Shown here: piece after piece, positions 56,000-64,000 of the stretch
Layout of the letters: every line of letters starts with the position of its first letter
How positions within the stretch are numbered: the stretch's first letter is position 1
NCBI GenBank assembly: GCA_036494715.1
Contig: DASXNY010000050.1
Span: forward strand, 7,888 to 71,887
Source: JAICJR01 sp036494715
GTDB lineage: Bacteria > Actinomycetota > Thermoleophilia > Solirubrobacterales > Thermoleophilaceae
Length of the DNA stretch: 64,000 nucleotides
Reading direction: 5' to 3'
Program-made: the position numbers and the translations under genes
Notes under the pieces: model-generated
What the model was told of the DNA's origin: nothing
Seen by the model: only the letters and a program-made list of their open reading frames with translations
The model's database searches: none

Positions 56000-58285
56000 C
56001 TAGCGCTTGTTCGAGATGCGCTTCGAGCCGTTGTAGGTGGGCGCGCCGGGCGCCTTCACCTGGATCTTCAGCAGCACGTGCGCGCGCTTCGCCGCGAGCA
56101 GCTTCTTGCGCGCCTTCTTGTTGAGCTGCAGCGTGATCTTCGCCGTGCCGGCGCGCAGGCCGCGCTTGACCAGCTTGCCGAGCAGCGGCAGGCGCTTGGC
56201 GCTGCCCTTGGCGCCGGCCCTCTGCAGGTAGGCGGAGAGCGTGACCGTCGACTTGTTGGACGAGAGCGCGATCAGGGTGACGAAGCGGCCCTTCTTGAAC
56301 GACTGGCGCGAGGTGGTCTTGACCGACTCGGCCGCGCTCTTGACCCTGGGCTTGGGGGCGCCGGGGTTGCTCCCGAGGGTGCCGCCGCCCGTCTGGGGTC
56401 CACCCCCCGAGACCGCGGAACCGGTGCTCGGGTAGCCGACGTGGATCCAGGTCGCCACCGACGGCACGCCGTCGGAGGTAACGACCCACAGCATGTACCA
56501 GCCAGGCGGGGCGATGTTGGCGCTGGCCGGCGCGGTGAGGTCGAGGCCGTCGCCGTTCGGAACCGATTGGAGCGGGACGATGCGCGGGTTGTCGTTGGTC
56601 GCGTGCGTGACCTCCGCGGGCGGGATCAGCATGGCGTGCGTGGTCGACGGATTGACCGCTCCCACGCCGACGTGGAAGCCCGCGCCGTAAAGCGTTCCGT
56701 TAGGCGCCGAGGTGATCACTGGCCGCGTGCCGCGGAACAGGTAAGCGGGCGAGTAGATCTCGCCGGAGTTGTTGTCCGAGCCCTCGTACGGCTGGTCGAA
56801 GATGTACGGGTTGTCGTCGCCCGCGGACAGCACGCGCCCGTCTGGCAGCAGGAGCGCGGTCGAGTGGTACGCGCGGTCGATCTGCTGGGACGGACCGAGC
56901 ATCCAGTTGTTCGAGCCGGCGGGGCGGATCTCGATCTGATGCTCGGGCTTGCCATTCTGGAGCTCGTAGAGGCTGCCGTTCACCCGGCCGTCGCCGCCGC
57001 CGATCGACAGCTCGGAGCCGTCCGGCAGCCAGAGGGACTGGAAGTTCGCGCGCGCGACGTTGAGCGTCGTCGGACCCGACGTCCACTGCGGCGCCGACAC
57101 GCTCAGGTCGAGCGTCTGCGAGCTCGTCACCGGCGGGAAGTTGCCGTTCGGGACGGAAAGGTCGTCGGGGAAGCCGCCGAGCTCGGTAACGGACTCGGAG
57201 GGGCCGGTGCCGTTCGGGTTGAGGAGCTCCGTGCCGTACGTCCGGCGCGCGCCGTTGCCCAGGATGTTGCTGGACCAGGTCATCGTGTTCGTGTTCAGCA
57301 CGGCCGAGTCGTTCGGGCCTGGCCCGCCGAGCAGGATGTTGCCGTTCCCGAGAAGGGTCATATGCGGATAGAGGTCGGTCTCGCGGTCGCCCTGGGAGTA
57401 GTAGGTCCAGGTGCCCACACCCGACGCGTCTTGGGTGGGGTTGAACACTTGGAGCTGGGCGTTGTCGGCGCCGGTGGTCTCGTCTTCGCCGGCGAGCACG
57501 GCCGTACGCCCGTCGTTCAGCTCGACCTGCGAGGGATACCAGCGCCCGTGCTGCATGTCGGGCTGCTGGATCCAGCTCTCGGTCCAGGGGTTGAACGTGT
57601 AGGCGCGCTTCAGGCCGAGGTGGTTGGGGGCGTTCGGATTCGGGAATTCGAGCGTGCCGCCGGTGACGAGCAGGTCGCCGTTGGGGAGCAGCGAGAGTCC
57701 CGAGCAGAAGAGCGAAGCCGTGCCCCCGGTCTCCGGGTCGTACAGCGGAAGCACGTGGGTGAACATGCTCTCCGTGTCGGGGTTGACCGCGGTGCTGCTG
57801 CTCGGATCGCCCTTGGTCGGGTCCCACAGCCAGGCGTCGCCGGCCACGGGCGCGTCCGTCGGTCCCGCGGGCGGCTTGACCTCCGGGTAGAACGGAAACG
57901 CATAGAAGATGACCTTGCCGGTGGGCAGGAGGCCCATGTGGATCGCGTGCACCGGGATGCGGAAGGGCGAGCCCCACGAGCCATAGATCGTGGGGTCGAA
58001 AGTGGCGGCGGAATGCGCCAGCTTGCGCAGCTCGGCGTTCTGCGCCTTGACCACGCGCCGGCGCTGCGAGGCGGAGAGGGCGCGCCAGGCGCGCGTGGCC
58101 TTTGCCACCCCGGCGCGCTCGTCCGCGTGCTCGGCCGCGTGATCCGGACCGAGGATCAGCTCCTCGACCTGGTGCAGCGAATGCACCGTGACGACGTCCT
58201 TTGCTCCGGCCGGCACCGCCAGCACCAGCCAACCTGCCACGAGACAGGCGACGAGAATGGCGAATCTGCGGACCAGAGAGTTCAT
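56000..58285 (-). CDS. Copper radical oxidase (galactose/glyoxal oxidase-like), exported
   Basis: 761 residues from the ATG at 58285 (an ATG at 58309 adds eight residues). A signal peptide (VRRFAILVACLVAGWLVLAVPAGA) is followed by a helical stretch and then a kelch propeller. All copper and radical residues of galactose oxidase are present: Cys194 (LFCSGLSL), Tyr250 (RWYPSQ), Tyr473-His474 (DRAYHST) and His561 (EVTHATNDN). A DUF1929-type beta domain holds the last ligand. About 130 basic Lys/Ala-rich residues form an extra C-terminal domain. Such enzymes oxidise alcohols or aldehydes with O2 and release H2O2 outside the membrane. The substrate is unknown. Cys-Tyr cross-linking is expected from family knowledge. 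Confidence 0.9.
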   Translation of the reverse strand: MNSLVRRFAILVACLVAGWLVLAVPAGAKDVVTVHSLHQVEELILGPDHAAEHADERAGVAKATRAWRALSASQRRRVVKAQNAELRKLAHSAATFDPTIYGSWGSPFRIPVHAIHMGLLPTGKVIFYAFPFYPEVKPPAGPTDAPVAGDAWLWDPTKGDPSSSTAVNPDTESMFTHVLPLYDPETGGTASLFCSGLSLLPNGDLLVTGGTLEFPNPNAPNHLGLKRAYTFNPWTESWIQQPDMQHGRWYPSQVELNDGRTAVLAGEDETTGADNAQLQVFNPTQDASGVGTWTYYSQGDRETDLYPHMTLLGNGNILLGGPGPNDSAVLNTNTMTWSSNILGNGARRTYGTELLNPNGTGPSESVTELGGFPDDLSVPNGNFPPVTSSQTLDLSVSAPQWTSGPTTLNVARANFQSLWLPDGSELSIGGGDGRVNGSLYELQNGKPEHQIEIRPAGSNNWMLGPSQQIDRAYHSTALLLPDGRVLSAGDDNPYIFDQPYEGSDNNSGEIYSPAYLFRGTRPVITSAPNGTLYGAGFHVGVGAVNPSTTHAMLIPPAEVTHATNDNPRIVPLQSVPNGDGLDLTAPASANIAPPGWYMLWVVTSDGVPSVATWIHVGYPSTGSAVSGGGPQTGGGTLGSNPGAPKPRVKSAAESVKTTSRQSFKKGRFVTLIALSSNKSTVTLSAYLQRAGAKGSAKRLPLLGKLVKRGLRAGTAKITLQLNKKARKKLLAAKRAHVLLKIQVKAPGAPTYNGSKRISNKR

Positions 58286-58378
58286 TTGGGAGAGAAGTCC
58301 GCCGAGCATGCGGACAGGGCGAGGGTGAGGGCTACCTCGAACGTAGTACGAGTCCTCCGGACGCGCAAGCGCCCCTTT

Positions 58379-60631
58379 CTAAATGTCTGACCGCAAGGCT
58401 TCGGCCGCTGCCCGCGCGGGTCCGACGAGCGAGATCTGAAGGCGGCGCGTCGCGTCGAGGTGATCGCCGGTCCAGATCATCCTCACGCCGGTGGCCGTCG
58501 CCTGGCCGTCCGCGCTGCGCAGATCGCTGCTCACCGCGTTGACGAGCCGCGAGTCGGCCTGCTCGTCGTGCACAAGTGGATCCGGCACCGCGGCCCCGTC
58601 GCGGAGGCTGGCGGCGAACCCGCCGTACCAGTCGCTGATCTCCTCCGCGCCGGCGCTCAGCTCGCGCCGGGCGGCGCTGCGGTCGCCGTCGCCGGGTGAG
58701 GGGTCGGTCCCCCACAGGTCGAGCACGGCGTCGCCCGCCAGACGCAGCCCGACGACGCCGGTCACGAGATTCGTCACCTCCGCCATCGGGATCGGCTTGG
58801 CGCCGCGCTCCGCGAGGTAGCCGCGGAAGGTGTCGTCGAGGCGCCGGGCGGCCGCCGCGGCACCGAGCGCGTCGGTGGTGGGCGCCTGGGGGAAGCCCGA
58901 GCTCGGGTCGCAGCACTCGATGCCGAAGTCCACGGCGCGGGCGAGGTAGGTCGCGCTCGCGACGTAGGCGTCGGCGAGCGCCCGGCCGAGCTCCGAGGCG
59001 GCGCCGCGCGGCCAGAACAGGAGGCCCACCACCAGGCTCACGCCGCAGCCCAGCGCGACGTCCTCGATGCGCACGAGCCCGATGCGCCAGCCCTCAGGCT
59101 GCAGGATGTTGAAGAGGATCAGCAGCGTTAGCGTGAACGCTGCCTGTCCCGCGGCGAACGAGATCGCGGCCGGCGCGAGCCCGGCGAACAGCACGGCCGG
59201 CGGCAGCAGGAACCACAGCAGCGTGGTGTTCGTGCCGACGAGCGCGACAAGCGCGGCGCCGACGATGAACCCGACCGCCGTGCCGAGCAGCCCGCGCACC
59301 ACGCTCTGTCCAGTGTTGAGCGCGTTCGAGCGCAGCACCGCCAGCGCGCCGAGCACCACCCAGAAGGCATGACCCACGCCGGTGAGCTTGGCCACCGCCA
59401 CCGCCAGGCCGAGACCGACCGCGCCACGCACGCTGTTGCGCAGCCACACCGACTGCCGCCGCGCGTATGAGCCGGCGCGCTCGCGCGCGGCGGCGCGCGT
59501 GGGGGCCAGGCCCTCCGGCTGGCGGCCGAGCAGCCTGTCGAGCCAGCCGCGGCGCTCGGCGGCCGCGGCGAAGTCGATGTTCGTCCCGATCTGCGCGACC
59601 ACAAAGCTCAGCTCCTGCGCGCGGAAGCCCGGGTCGAGCGCCGAGATCACCTCGCCCGTGCGCTCGGGGGGGTCGCCGTCGCCGCTCGGCAGTCGCATGG
59701 CCGAGCTCGACTCGAGCTCGAGGCGCTGCTCGGCGAGCCGCGCCTGCGCCTCGTGCAGTTCGTCCGGGCGGCGCCGCGGCATGTCGAGCTCGTCCGCCCC
59801 TCGCTCGAGCACCAGCGCCGCTGACAGCTTCACCTCGCAGACGCGCGGATCGACCGAGCTCGCCCCCGGCCGCGACACCGACAGCACGATGATGTCGTCG
59901 AGCCATCTGACCTCGTCCACCAGGCGGATGACCGTGCGCGCGGCGGTGCTCAGGCCGGTGGGCCGGTACGGGGTGGCGAAGAAGACGTCGTGCAGCGAGG
60001 ACACGGCGGCGCTCGCCGCGGCCACCGCGGCGTCGCGCTCGTCGCCCGTCAGCTCGCCGCGCACGAAGGCGACGTCCGCGCGCAACCGCGCCGCAAGCGC
60101 GCGGCAGGCGGCGATCGCCGCCGTGCGCAGCGGATTGCGCGCGGGCGCCGGCCACAGCAGCGTGATCGCGACCAGCGCGGCACCGGACGCCATCCCCCAG
60201 CCCGCCAGCCGATCGGGGATCGACGAGACCGGGCCCGGCAGGCAGACCGGCAGGATGAACGAGAGCAGCAGCGAGGTCGTCGCACCCGCAAGCACCGAGC
60301 TGACCGCGCCGGCGAAGATCACCCCGAACGCCACGAGCGTCATCGCCACCGCCGCCAGCCCGGTGGAGCGCGAGACGAGCGTGCCGACGCACACCAGTGC
60401 CGCGCCCGTCACGGCCAGCGCCGCCTCGGCCTGCAGCCGCTCGTGCATCGGCCCGGCGAAGTCCACCAGCGTGAGCAGCGCGAACGAGCCGAATGCCGCG
60501 AACGTGGCGAGCACCGGATTGCCGATCACCTTGTCGCCGAGCGCGAACAGGGTCGGCATGACGATGGCGGTGCGCGCGGCGCGGCGGAGCGCCAGGAAGC
60601 CCGGATCGTGTTGCCGCAACCAGCTCGCCAT
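58379..60631 (-). CDS. FUSC-family membrane protein (aromatic acid exporter-like)
   Basis: 750 residues from the ATG at 60631 (MASWLRQHDPGFLALRR); the frame is open further upstream but lacks similarity. Two hydrophobic blocks of about six helices each are separated by a soluble helical region: block 1 begins AARTAIVMPTLFALGDKVIGNPVLATFAAFGSFALL, and block 2 has SVRGAVGLGLAVAVAKLTGVGHAFWVVLGALAVL. This doubling matches the FUSC/YccS/AaeB-type proteins, often linked to aromatic acid or cell-envelope stress. It is a cytoplasmic membrane protein. Substrate and direction of transport are inferred only from the family. Confidence 0.87.
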   Translation of the reverse strand: MASWLRQHDPGFLALRRAARTAIVMPTLFALGDKVIGNPVLATFAAFGSFALLTLVDFAGPMHERLQAEAALAVTGAALVCVGTLVSRSTGLAAVAMTLVAFGVIFAGAVSSVLAGATTSLLLSFILPVCLPGPVSSIPDRLAGWGMASGAALVAITLLWPAPARNPLRTAAIAACRALAARLRADVAFVRGELTGDERDAAVAAASAAVSSLHDVFFATPYRPTGLSTAARTVIRLVDEVRWLDDIIVLSVSRPGASSVDPRVCEVKLSAALVLERGADELDMPRRRPDELHEAQARLAEQRLELESSSAMRLPSGDGDPPERTGEVISALDPGFRAQELSFVVAQIGTNIDFAAAAERRGWLDRLLGRQPEGLAPTRAAARERAGSYARRQSVWLRNSVRGAVGLGLAVAVAKLTGVGHAFWVVLGALAVLRSNALNTGQSVVRGLLGTAVGFIVGAALVALVGTNTTLLWFLLPPAVLFAGLAPAAISFAAGQAAFTLTLLILFNILQPEGWRIGLVRIEDVALGCGVSLVVGLLFWPRGAASELGRALADAYVASATYLARAVDFGIECCDPSSGFPQAPTTDALGAAAAARRLDDTFRGYLAERGAKPIPMAEVTNLVTGVVGLRLAGDAVLDLWGTDPSPGDGDRSAARRELSAGAEEISDWYGGFAASLRDGAAVPDPLVHDEQADSRLVNAVSSDLRSADGQATATGVRMIWTGDHLDATRRLQISLVGPARAAAEALRSDI

Positions 60632-60689
60632 CACGAGAAGTGAAGCGCACAGTTGACACCTGCCTCCCGGCTCGTGAGTCTGCACGTCC

Positions 60690-60893
60690 GTGGGCAGCGT
60701 CTGGCTCTGGGTCGTGATCGCGCTGGTCGCGGCCGCGGCGATCCTCGCCTTTGTCCTCCTGATCGGGGTTCTCGCCGAGCGCGAGCGCCGCGACATGGCC
60801 GGGCACGAGTACTACGACGGCCCGGAGTTCCCGCCGCCACCGCCGCGCCCTCCGCCCCCGCGGCGACCGGACGACGATCCGCCAGCCGAGTAG
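60690..60893 (+). CDS. Small membrane protein with proline-rich tail
   Basis: 67 residues from a GTG. One membrane helix (VWLWVVIALVAAAAILAFVLLIGVLA) is followed by a charged segment and a Pro/Arg/Asp-rich tail (about 20 prolines and basic residues) of low complexity. No family is recognised. It lies 58 nt from the FUSC start and 12 nt before the next gene on the same strand. The coding call rests on the helix pattern and gene packing. Confidence 0.55.
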   Translation: MGSVWLWVVIALVAAAAILAFVLLIGVLAERERRDMAGHEYYDGPEFPPPPPRPPPPRRPDDDPPAE

Positions 60894-60905
60894 CCGCGAG
60901 GTACA

Positions 60906-61532
60906 GTGTCCGGCATCGTGCCGTCCTCGCACGAGACCCGTTTCTGGGCGCGCCGGCTGCCGGCCGCCGCACTGATGCCGCTGGCGGCGCTGTCGGTGCA
61001 CCAGCTGCGCTACCTGCTGGCCTACGGGCGCGGCTCGCACAGCGAGCTGGCCGAGACGGGCCACTCGTATCTCAACTCGCTCACGCCGTGGCTCGTGCTC
61101 GTGCTGGCCCTGGGCGTGGGTGTGTTCGTCGGCCACCTCGCCCGCGCCTGGCGCTCGGGCGAAGCCGGGGGCTCGCCGCAGCCTGGCGCTCTCGGGGTGT
61201 GGCTCGCCGCCAGCACCGGACTCGTGCTGATCTACGCCGGCCAGGAATTTCTCGAGGGCCTCTTCGCGACCGGCCATCCCGCCGGGCTCGTCGGCATCTT
61301 CGGCGACGGTGGCCTCTGGGCGCTGCCGGCGGCGCTGGCCGTCGGGGCCGTGTTGGCGCTGCTCGTTCGCGGCGGCCGCGCGGCGGTTGCCCTCGTGGCG
61401 CGGCTGGGACGAAGCGGGCTGCGGGAGCGGCGGAGCTCCGCGCTCCCCCTCGCGCCCGCCACGCCTGTCCTGATCCCGCCGAGCCCGCTCGCCCGGTGCT
61501 CCGCGGGCCGCGCACCGCCGTTCGCACGCTGA
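60906..61532 (+). CDS. Unknown multi-helix membrane protein
   Basis: 208 residues from a GTG. Hydrophobic segments: PAAALMPLAALSVHQLRYLLAYG, SLTPWLVLVLALGVGVFVGHLARAW, LGVWLAASTGLVLIYAGQEFLEGLF and LWALPAALAVGAVLALLV. The signature-like SVHQLRYLLAYGRGSHSELAETGHSYLNSL has several His residues that may bind metal. The C-terminus is Pro/Arg-rich. I do not recognise the family. It lies 36 nt before the exported His-rich protein gene and probably belongs to the copper cluster that follows, so a role in copper handling is inferred. Confidence 0.65.
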   Translation: MSGIVPSSHETRFWARRLPAAALMPLAALSVHQLRYLLAYGRGSHSELAETGHSYLNSLTPWLVLVLALGVGVFVGHLARAWRSGEAGGSPQPGALGVWLAASTGLVLIYAGQEFLEGLFATGHPAGLVGIFGDGGLWALPAALAVGAVLALLVRGGRAAVALVARLGRSGLRERRSSALPLAPATPVLIPPSPLARCSAGRAPPFAR

Positions 61533-61568
61533 TCGCCTAGTCAGCCAGACGAACGGAAGGAGCGGTGA

Positions 61569-62243
61569 ATGTCCCGCTTTCCGCGGGCGATGGTGCTTGC
61601 GGCGGTGGCCGCGGCGGTGCTGGCCGCGCCGGTGTCCGCGCACGAGGGCAACCCGAACTACCGCTCGGTGATCGAGCGGGTGACGCCGAGCATGCCCGGA
61701 GTGAAGCTCCAGGTACTCGGCTACGACAGCCAGTTCCAGCTCACCAACCGCAGCGGCAAGACCGTGACGGTCTACGGCTACGCCGGCGAGCCGTACGCGC
61801 GCATCCTCGGCAACGGCACCGTCCAGCGCAACCGGCTGTCGCCGGCCACCTACCTCAACACCACCGACTTCGTGACCGTGGCGCCGCCCAAGTTCGCCAA
61901 CGCGAAGGCGCCGCCGCAGTGGACCTACGTGGACAAGACGAGCACCTTCGTCTGGCACGACCACCGCATGCACTGGATGGGCGCGCACCTGCCGCCGCAG
62001 GTGAAGAACAAGCACCGCAAGACGAAGATCTTCAACTACCGGATCCCGCTGAGCGTCGGCTCGCAGAAGGGCAAGATCAGCGGCACCCTGTTCTGGGTCG
62101 GCAGCCCGGGCGGCTTCCCGGTTGCGGCGATCGCGTCGCTCGTAGCGGTCGCGCTCCTGACGCTGATCGTGGTGGTGGCGGTCCGCCGCCGCCGCGCCGG
62201 GCCGCGCCCGGAGGCGCCGAAGGCCGTGGAGGAAGCCTGGTGA
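61569..62243 (+). CDS. Exported His-rich membrane-anchored protein, copper cluster
   Basis: 224 residues with GGAAGGAG before the ATG. A signal peptide ends at VSAHEGN, so the mature protein would start with His-Glu. The middle has a beta-rich domain with YGYAGEPYARI and the motif FVWHDHRMHWMG, an HxH...HxxM cluster typical of copper binding. A C-terminal membrane helix (AAIASLVAVALLTLIVVVAV) and a basic tail anchor it. No named family is known to me. It overlaps the CopC-CopD gene by GTGA, so it should act with it, perhaps passing copper to CopD. This role is inferred. Confidence 0.75.
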   Translation: MSRFPRAMVLAAVAAAVLAAPVSAHEGNPNYRSVIERVTPSMPGVKLQVLGYDSQFQLTNRSGKTVTVYGYAGEPYARILGNGTVQRNRLSPATYLNTTDFVTVAPPKFANAKAPPQWTYVDKTSTFVWHDHRMHWMGAHLPPQVKNKHRKTKIFNYRIPLSVGSQKGKISGTLFWVGSPGGFPVAAIASLVAVALLTLIVVVAVRRRRAGPRPEAPKAVEEAW

Positions 62244-64000
62244 GGCGGCGCCTCTCCGCTGCCCTCGCGGCCGCAGTCGCGCTGATCTGCCTGGCGCCGC
62301 CGGCCGCGTTCGCGCACGCGGAGCTGGAGGGGACCTCGCCGGCGCGCGATGCGGTGGTGAAGGCGCAGCCCGGTGTCGTCTCGTTCCGCTTCGACGAGAC
62401 GGTGGAGGGCAACTTCGGCGCGGTGCGCGTCTTCGACTCCGGGGGCCGGCGAGTCGATTCGGGCGACGCCTTCCACCCTGGCGGGCGCGGCCCGGTGATG
62501 GGCGTGCATCTGAAGCCGCACCTGCCGGCCGGCACCTACACCGCCACCTACCGCGTCGTGTCCGCCGACGGGCACATCGTGTCGAGCGGCTTCGCCTTCT
62601 CGATCGGCCATCCCGGCGCGGCGGGCAAGTCGGTGGCGTCGCTCCTGTCGGGCACGAAGGTCGGCGCGGCCACGGACGTGGTCTACGGCATCGCGCGCGG
62701 CCTGCAGTACGCCGCGATCGCGTTGGCCGTCGGCGCCGTGGCGTTCCTGCTGCTGGCCTGGCTGCCCGCGCTCGGCGCTGTTGCCAGCGGTGCGCCTGAG
62801 TGGCAGCGCGCCTCGGCCGCCTTCGCCCGCCGCTGGACGCGGCTGCTGCTGGGCGCGTCGCTGCTCGGCGTGGTGAGCGCGGCGGCCGGCGTCGTGCTCG
62901 AGGCCGCCAGCGCGGCAGGCATCTCCGGCTGGTCGGCGCTCAGGTGGAAGATCGTGCACGAGGAGCTCGGCACGCGCTTCGGCACCGTGTGGGGGATCGC
63001 GGTGCTGGCCTGGGCGGCGTCGGCGCTGATCGCCGGGCTGATCGCCGCGCCCGGCAGGGAGCGCCTGCCCACGCTCCGGCCCGCCGAGCTGAGCGCCACT
63101 GGGCTCGCCCTGGCACCACGGCGGACGCTCGGTTTCCTCGTCGCGCTCCTCCTGCCACTTGGCTTCGTAATTCTGCTGCCGGCGCTCGCGGGGCACGCCT
63201 CGACGCAGCATCCGGTCGCGCTGGTCTTCCCCACCAACGTCCTGCACGTACTCGCGATGAGTCTCTGGGTCGGCGGGCTGGCGGCGCTGCTGGTCGCGCT
63301 GCCGGCTGCCACGCGCGAGCTCGCGCCGCCGGACCGCACGCGGCTCCTGGCCGGAGCGCTGTCGCGCTTCTCCCCACTGGCGCTCGCCTGCGTGTGCGTG
63401 ATCCTCGCGTCCGGTCTCGTGCAGGCCTACGTCTGGGTCCGCACCCCCGCGCACCTGCTCGACACCGCCTACGGGCGGGCGGTGCTGATCAAGTTCTGCC
63501 TGCTGCTCGTGCTGATCGGGCTCGGCGCCTTCAACCGGCGCCGCTCGGTGCCGGAGCTCGCGCGGCTGGCGGCCGCCGGCGCCACTCCGGGGCGCGCCGG
63601 CGTGCTGCTGCGCCGCGCGCTCCGCACGGAGGTGGCGGTGATCGTCGTCGTGTTGGGCGTGACCGCGGCGCTCAGCTCGTACGCGCCCTCCACCGAGGCC
63701 TACAACGGTCCGGTCAACGTCAGCGGGCGCGTCGGTCCCGCGCAGCTCGAGATGACGGTCGACCCCGCGCGCGTCGGCGACAACCAGATCCACCTCTACC
63801 TCCTCAATCCCAAGGACGGGAGCCAGTTCACGGGGGCGAAGGAGGTCGACGTGTCGGCGATGATGCCGTCGAAGGGGATCGGCGCGATCCAGCAGACGGC
63901 CGTGAAGGCGGGCCCCGGCCACTACATCGACTCGGGGGCGCTGCTCGGGGTCCCTGGCCAGTGGCACCTCACGGTGACCGTCCGTACGTCCGAGTTCGAC
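62240..64000 (+). CDS. CopC-CopD fusion copper protein (3' truncated by window)
   Basis: A frame open from the GTG at 62240 to the window end (587 codons, no stop). A signal peptide (LAAAVALICLAPPAAFA) is followed by HAELEGTSPARDAVV, the CopC domain start with the first His after cleavage, and DGHIVSSGFAFSIG with the second copper histidine. A CopD membrane part follows, with about eight helices and conserved LAGHASTQHPVALVFPTNVLHVLAMSLWVGGL. The end is a beta-rich YtkA-like domain (GPAQLEMTVDPARVGDNQIHLYLLNPKDG). Such YcnJ-type fusions import copper across the membrane. It overlaps the His-rich protein gene by GTGA. Confidence 0.9.
   Translation, partial: MRRRLSAALAAAVALICLAPPAAFAHAELEGTSPARDAVVKAQPGVVSFRFDETVEGNFGAVRVFDSGGRRVDSGDAFHPGGRGPVMGVHLKPHLPAGTYTATYRVVSADGHIVSSGFAFSIGHPGAAGKSVASLLSGTKVGAATDVVYGIARGLQYAAIALAVGAVAFLLLAWLPALGAVASGAPEWQRASAAFARRWTRLLLGASLLGVVSAAAGVVLEAASAAGISGWSALRWKIVHEELGTRFGTVWGIAVLAWAASALIAGLIAAPGRERLPTLRPAELSATGLALAPRRTLGFLVALLLPLGFVILLPALAGHASTQHPVALVFPTNVLHVLAMSLWVGGLAALLVALPAATRELAPPDRTRLLAGALSRFSPLALACVCVILASGLVQAYVWVRTPAHLLDTAYGRAVLIKFCLLLVLIGLGAFNRRRSVPELARLAAAGATPGRAGVLLRRALRTEVAVIVVVLGVTAALSSYAPSTEAYNGPVNVSGRVGPAQLEMTVDPARVGDNQIHLYLLNPKDGSQFTGAKEVDVSAMMPSKGIGAIQQTAVKAGPGHYIDSGALLGVPGQWHLTVTVRTSEFD

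Noticed and set aside
60653..60658. TTGACA as a -35 box before the gene at 60690
   Set aside because: The sequence 17 nt downstream (GAGTCT) is a poor -10, so the pair does not form a credible promoter.
59094..62015. 973-codon minus-strand open frame from the FUSC gene across the small membrane protein genes
   Set aside because: Composition is Arg/Gly/Ala-rich with no domain; it crosses the start of the FUSC gene in another frame and runs antisense to three better-supported genes.
62036..63967. 643-codon minus-strand frame antisense to CopC-CopD
   Set aside because: The plus strand stays open for 587 codons with a signal peptide, CopC and CopD motifs; the antisense product has no recognisable domain.
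1..64000. CRISPR arrays, tRNA or rRNA genes, transposases, phage genes
   Set aside because: No regularly spaced repeats, no cloverleaf or rRNA-like stretches, and no integrase or transposase motifs were seen on reading the window; covariance-model and profile searches would be needed to exclude small RNAs.

Overview
The window is a GC-rich, gene-dense stretch of about 64 kb from an actinobacterium. It is typical of the deep-branching soil lineage Thermoleophilia/Solirubrobacterales; that placement is inferred from style, because no rRNA or tRNA gene is present. Supporting signs are frequent GTG and TTG starts, many 4-nt start/stop overlaps, an actinobacterial QcrCAB plus caa3-type oxidase, F420/flavin luciferase-like oxidoreductases, two SigB/SigF-type sigma factors, two Ku proteins and an encapsulin. 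No CRISPR array, prophage, transposase or insertion sequence was recognised. No intergenic gap exceeds 300 bases.

Layout. 1-13.2 kb: end of a HAD phosphatase, a MacB-like ABC exporter pair, a quinone oxidoreductase, an FAH hydrolase, two luciferase-like monooxygenases, a STAS anti-anti-sigma protein, GrpB, a PhyH dioxygenase, ExoD, an FHA protein, an NADPH-FMN reductase and an MFS permease. 13.2-21.6 kb: one tightly overlapped respiratory operon (a SCO1-TlpA fusion, caa3 oxidase subunits II, I and III, an unknown membrane protein, QcrC, QcrA, QcrB). 21.6-32.8 kb: a stress and catabolic block holding a GMC dehydrogenase with its small subunit, an enolase-superfamily enzyme, a ThDP enzyme, an F420-type oxidoreductase, ferritin-like proteins, a SigB/F sigma factor, an isochorismatase and an SDR. 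32.8-39.9 kb: a GH15 glycosidase, a seven-gene Mrp-type antiporter operon and malic enzyme. 39.9-47.4 kb: an encapsulin shell with ferritin-like cargo, a PaoABC-like molybdenum hydroxylase, a phytoene-desaturase-like flavoprotein and a manganese catalase. 47.4-56 kb: two Ku genes, an epimerase, a 6PGDH-like dehydrogenase, small stress proteins, a formaldehyde-dehydrogenase-like ADH, an SDR and a second SigB/F sigma factor. 56-64 kb: a copper radical oxidase, an FUSC transporter, small membrane proteins, a His-rich exported protein and a CopC-CopD fusion that runs off the window.

How it fits together. Much of the window looks like a general stress regulon. I find repeated GTTT (or GNNT) - 14 to 16 nt - GGGTA motifs, the promoter type read by SigB/SigF-family factors, before the STAS protein, FMN reductase, the gene at 28.8 kb, isochorismatase, the Mrp operon, malic enzyme, Mo hydroxylase, Mn catalase, Ku/epimerase, the ADH operon and the second sigma gene. 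In many of them the start codon lies only about 9-14 nt after the -10 box, which implies leaderless or nearly leaderless mRNAs. The target genes are coherent: peroxide removal, iron sequestration, DNA end joining, aldehyde oxidation, ion homeostasis and NADPH supply. The respiratory operon and the copper cluster at the right end are separate modules that may be linked through copper supply.
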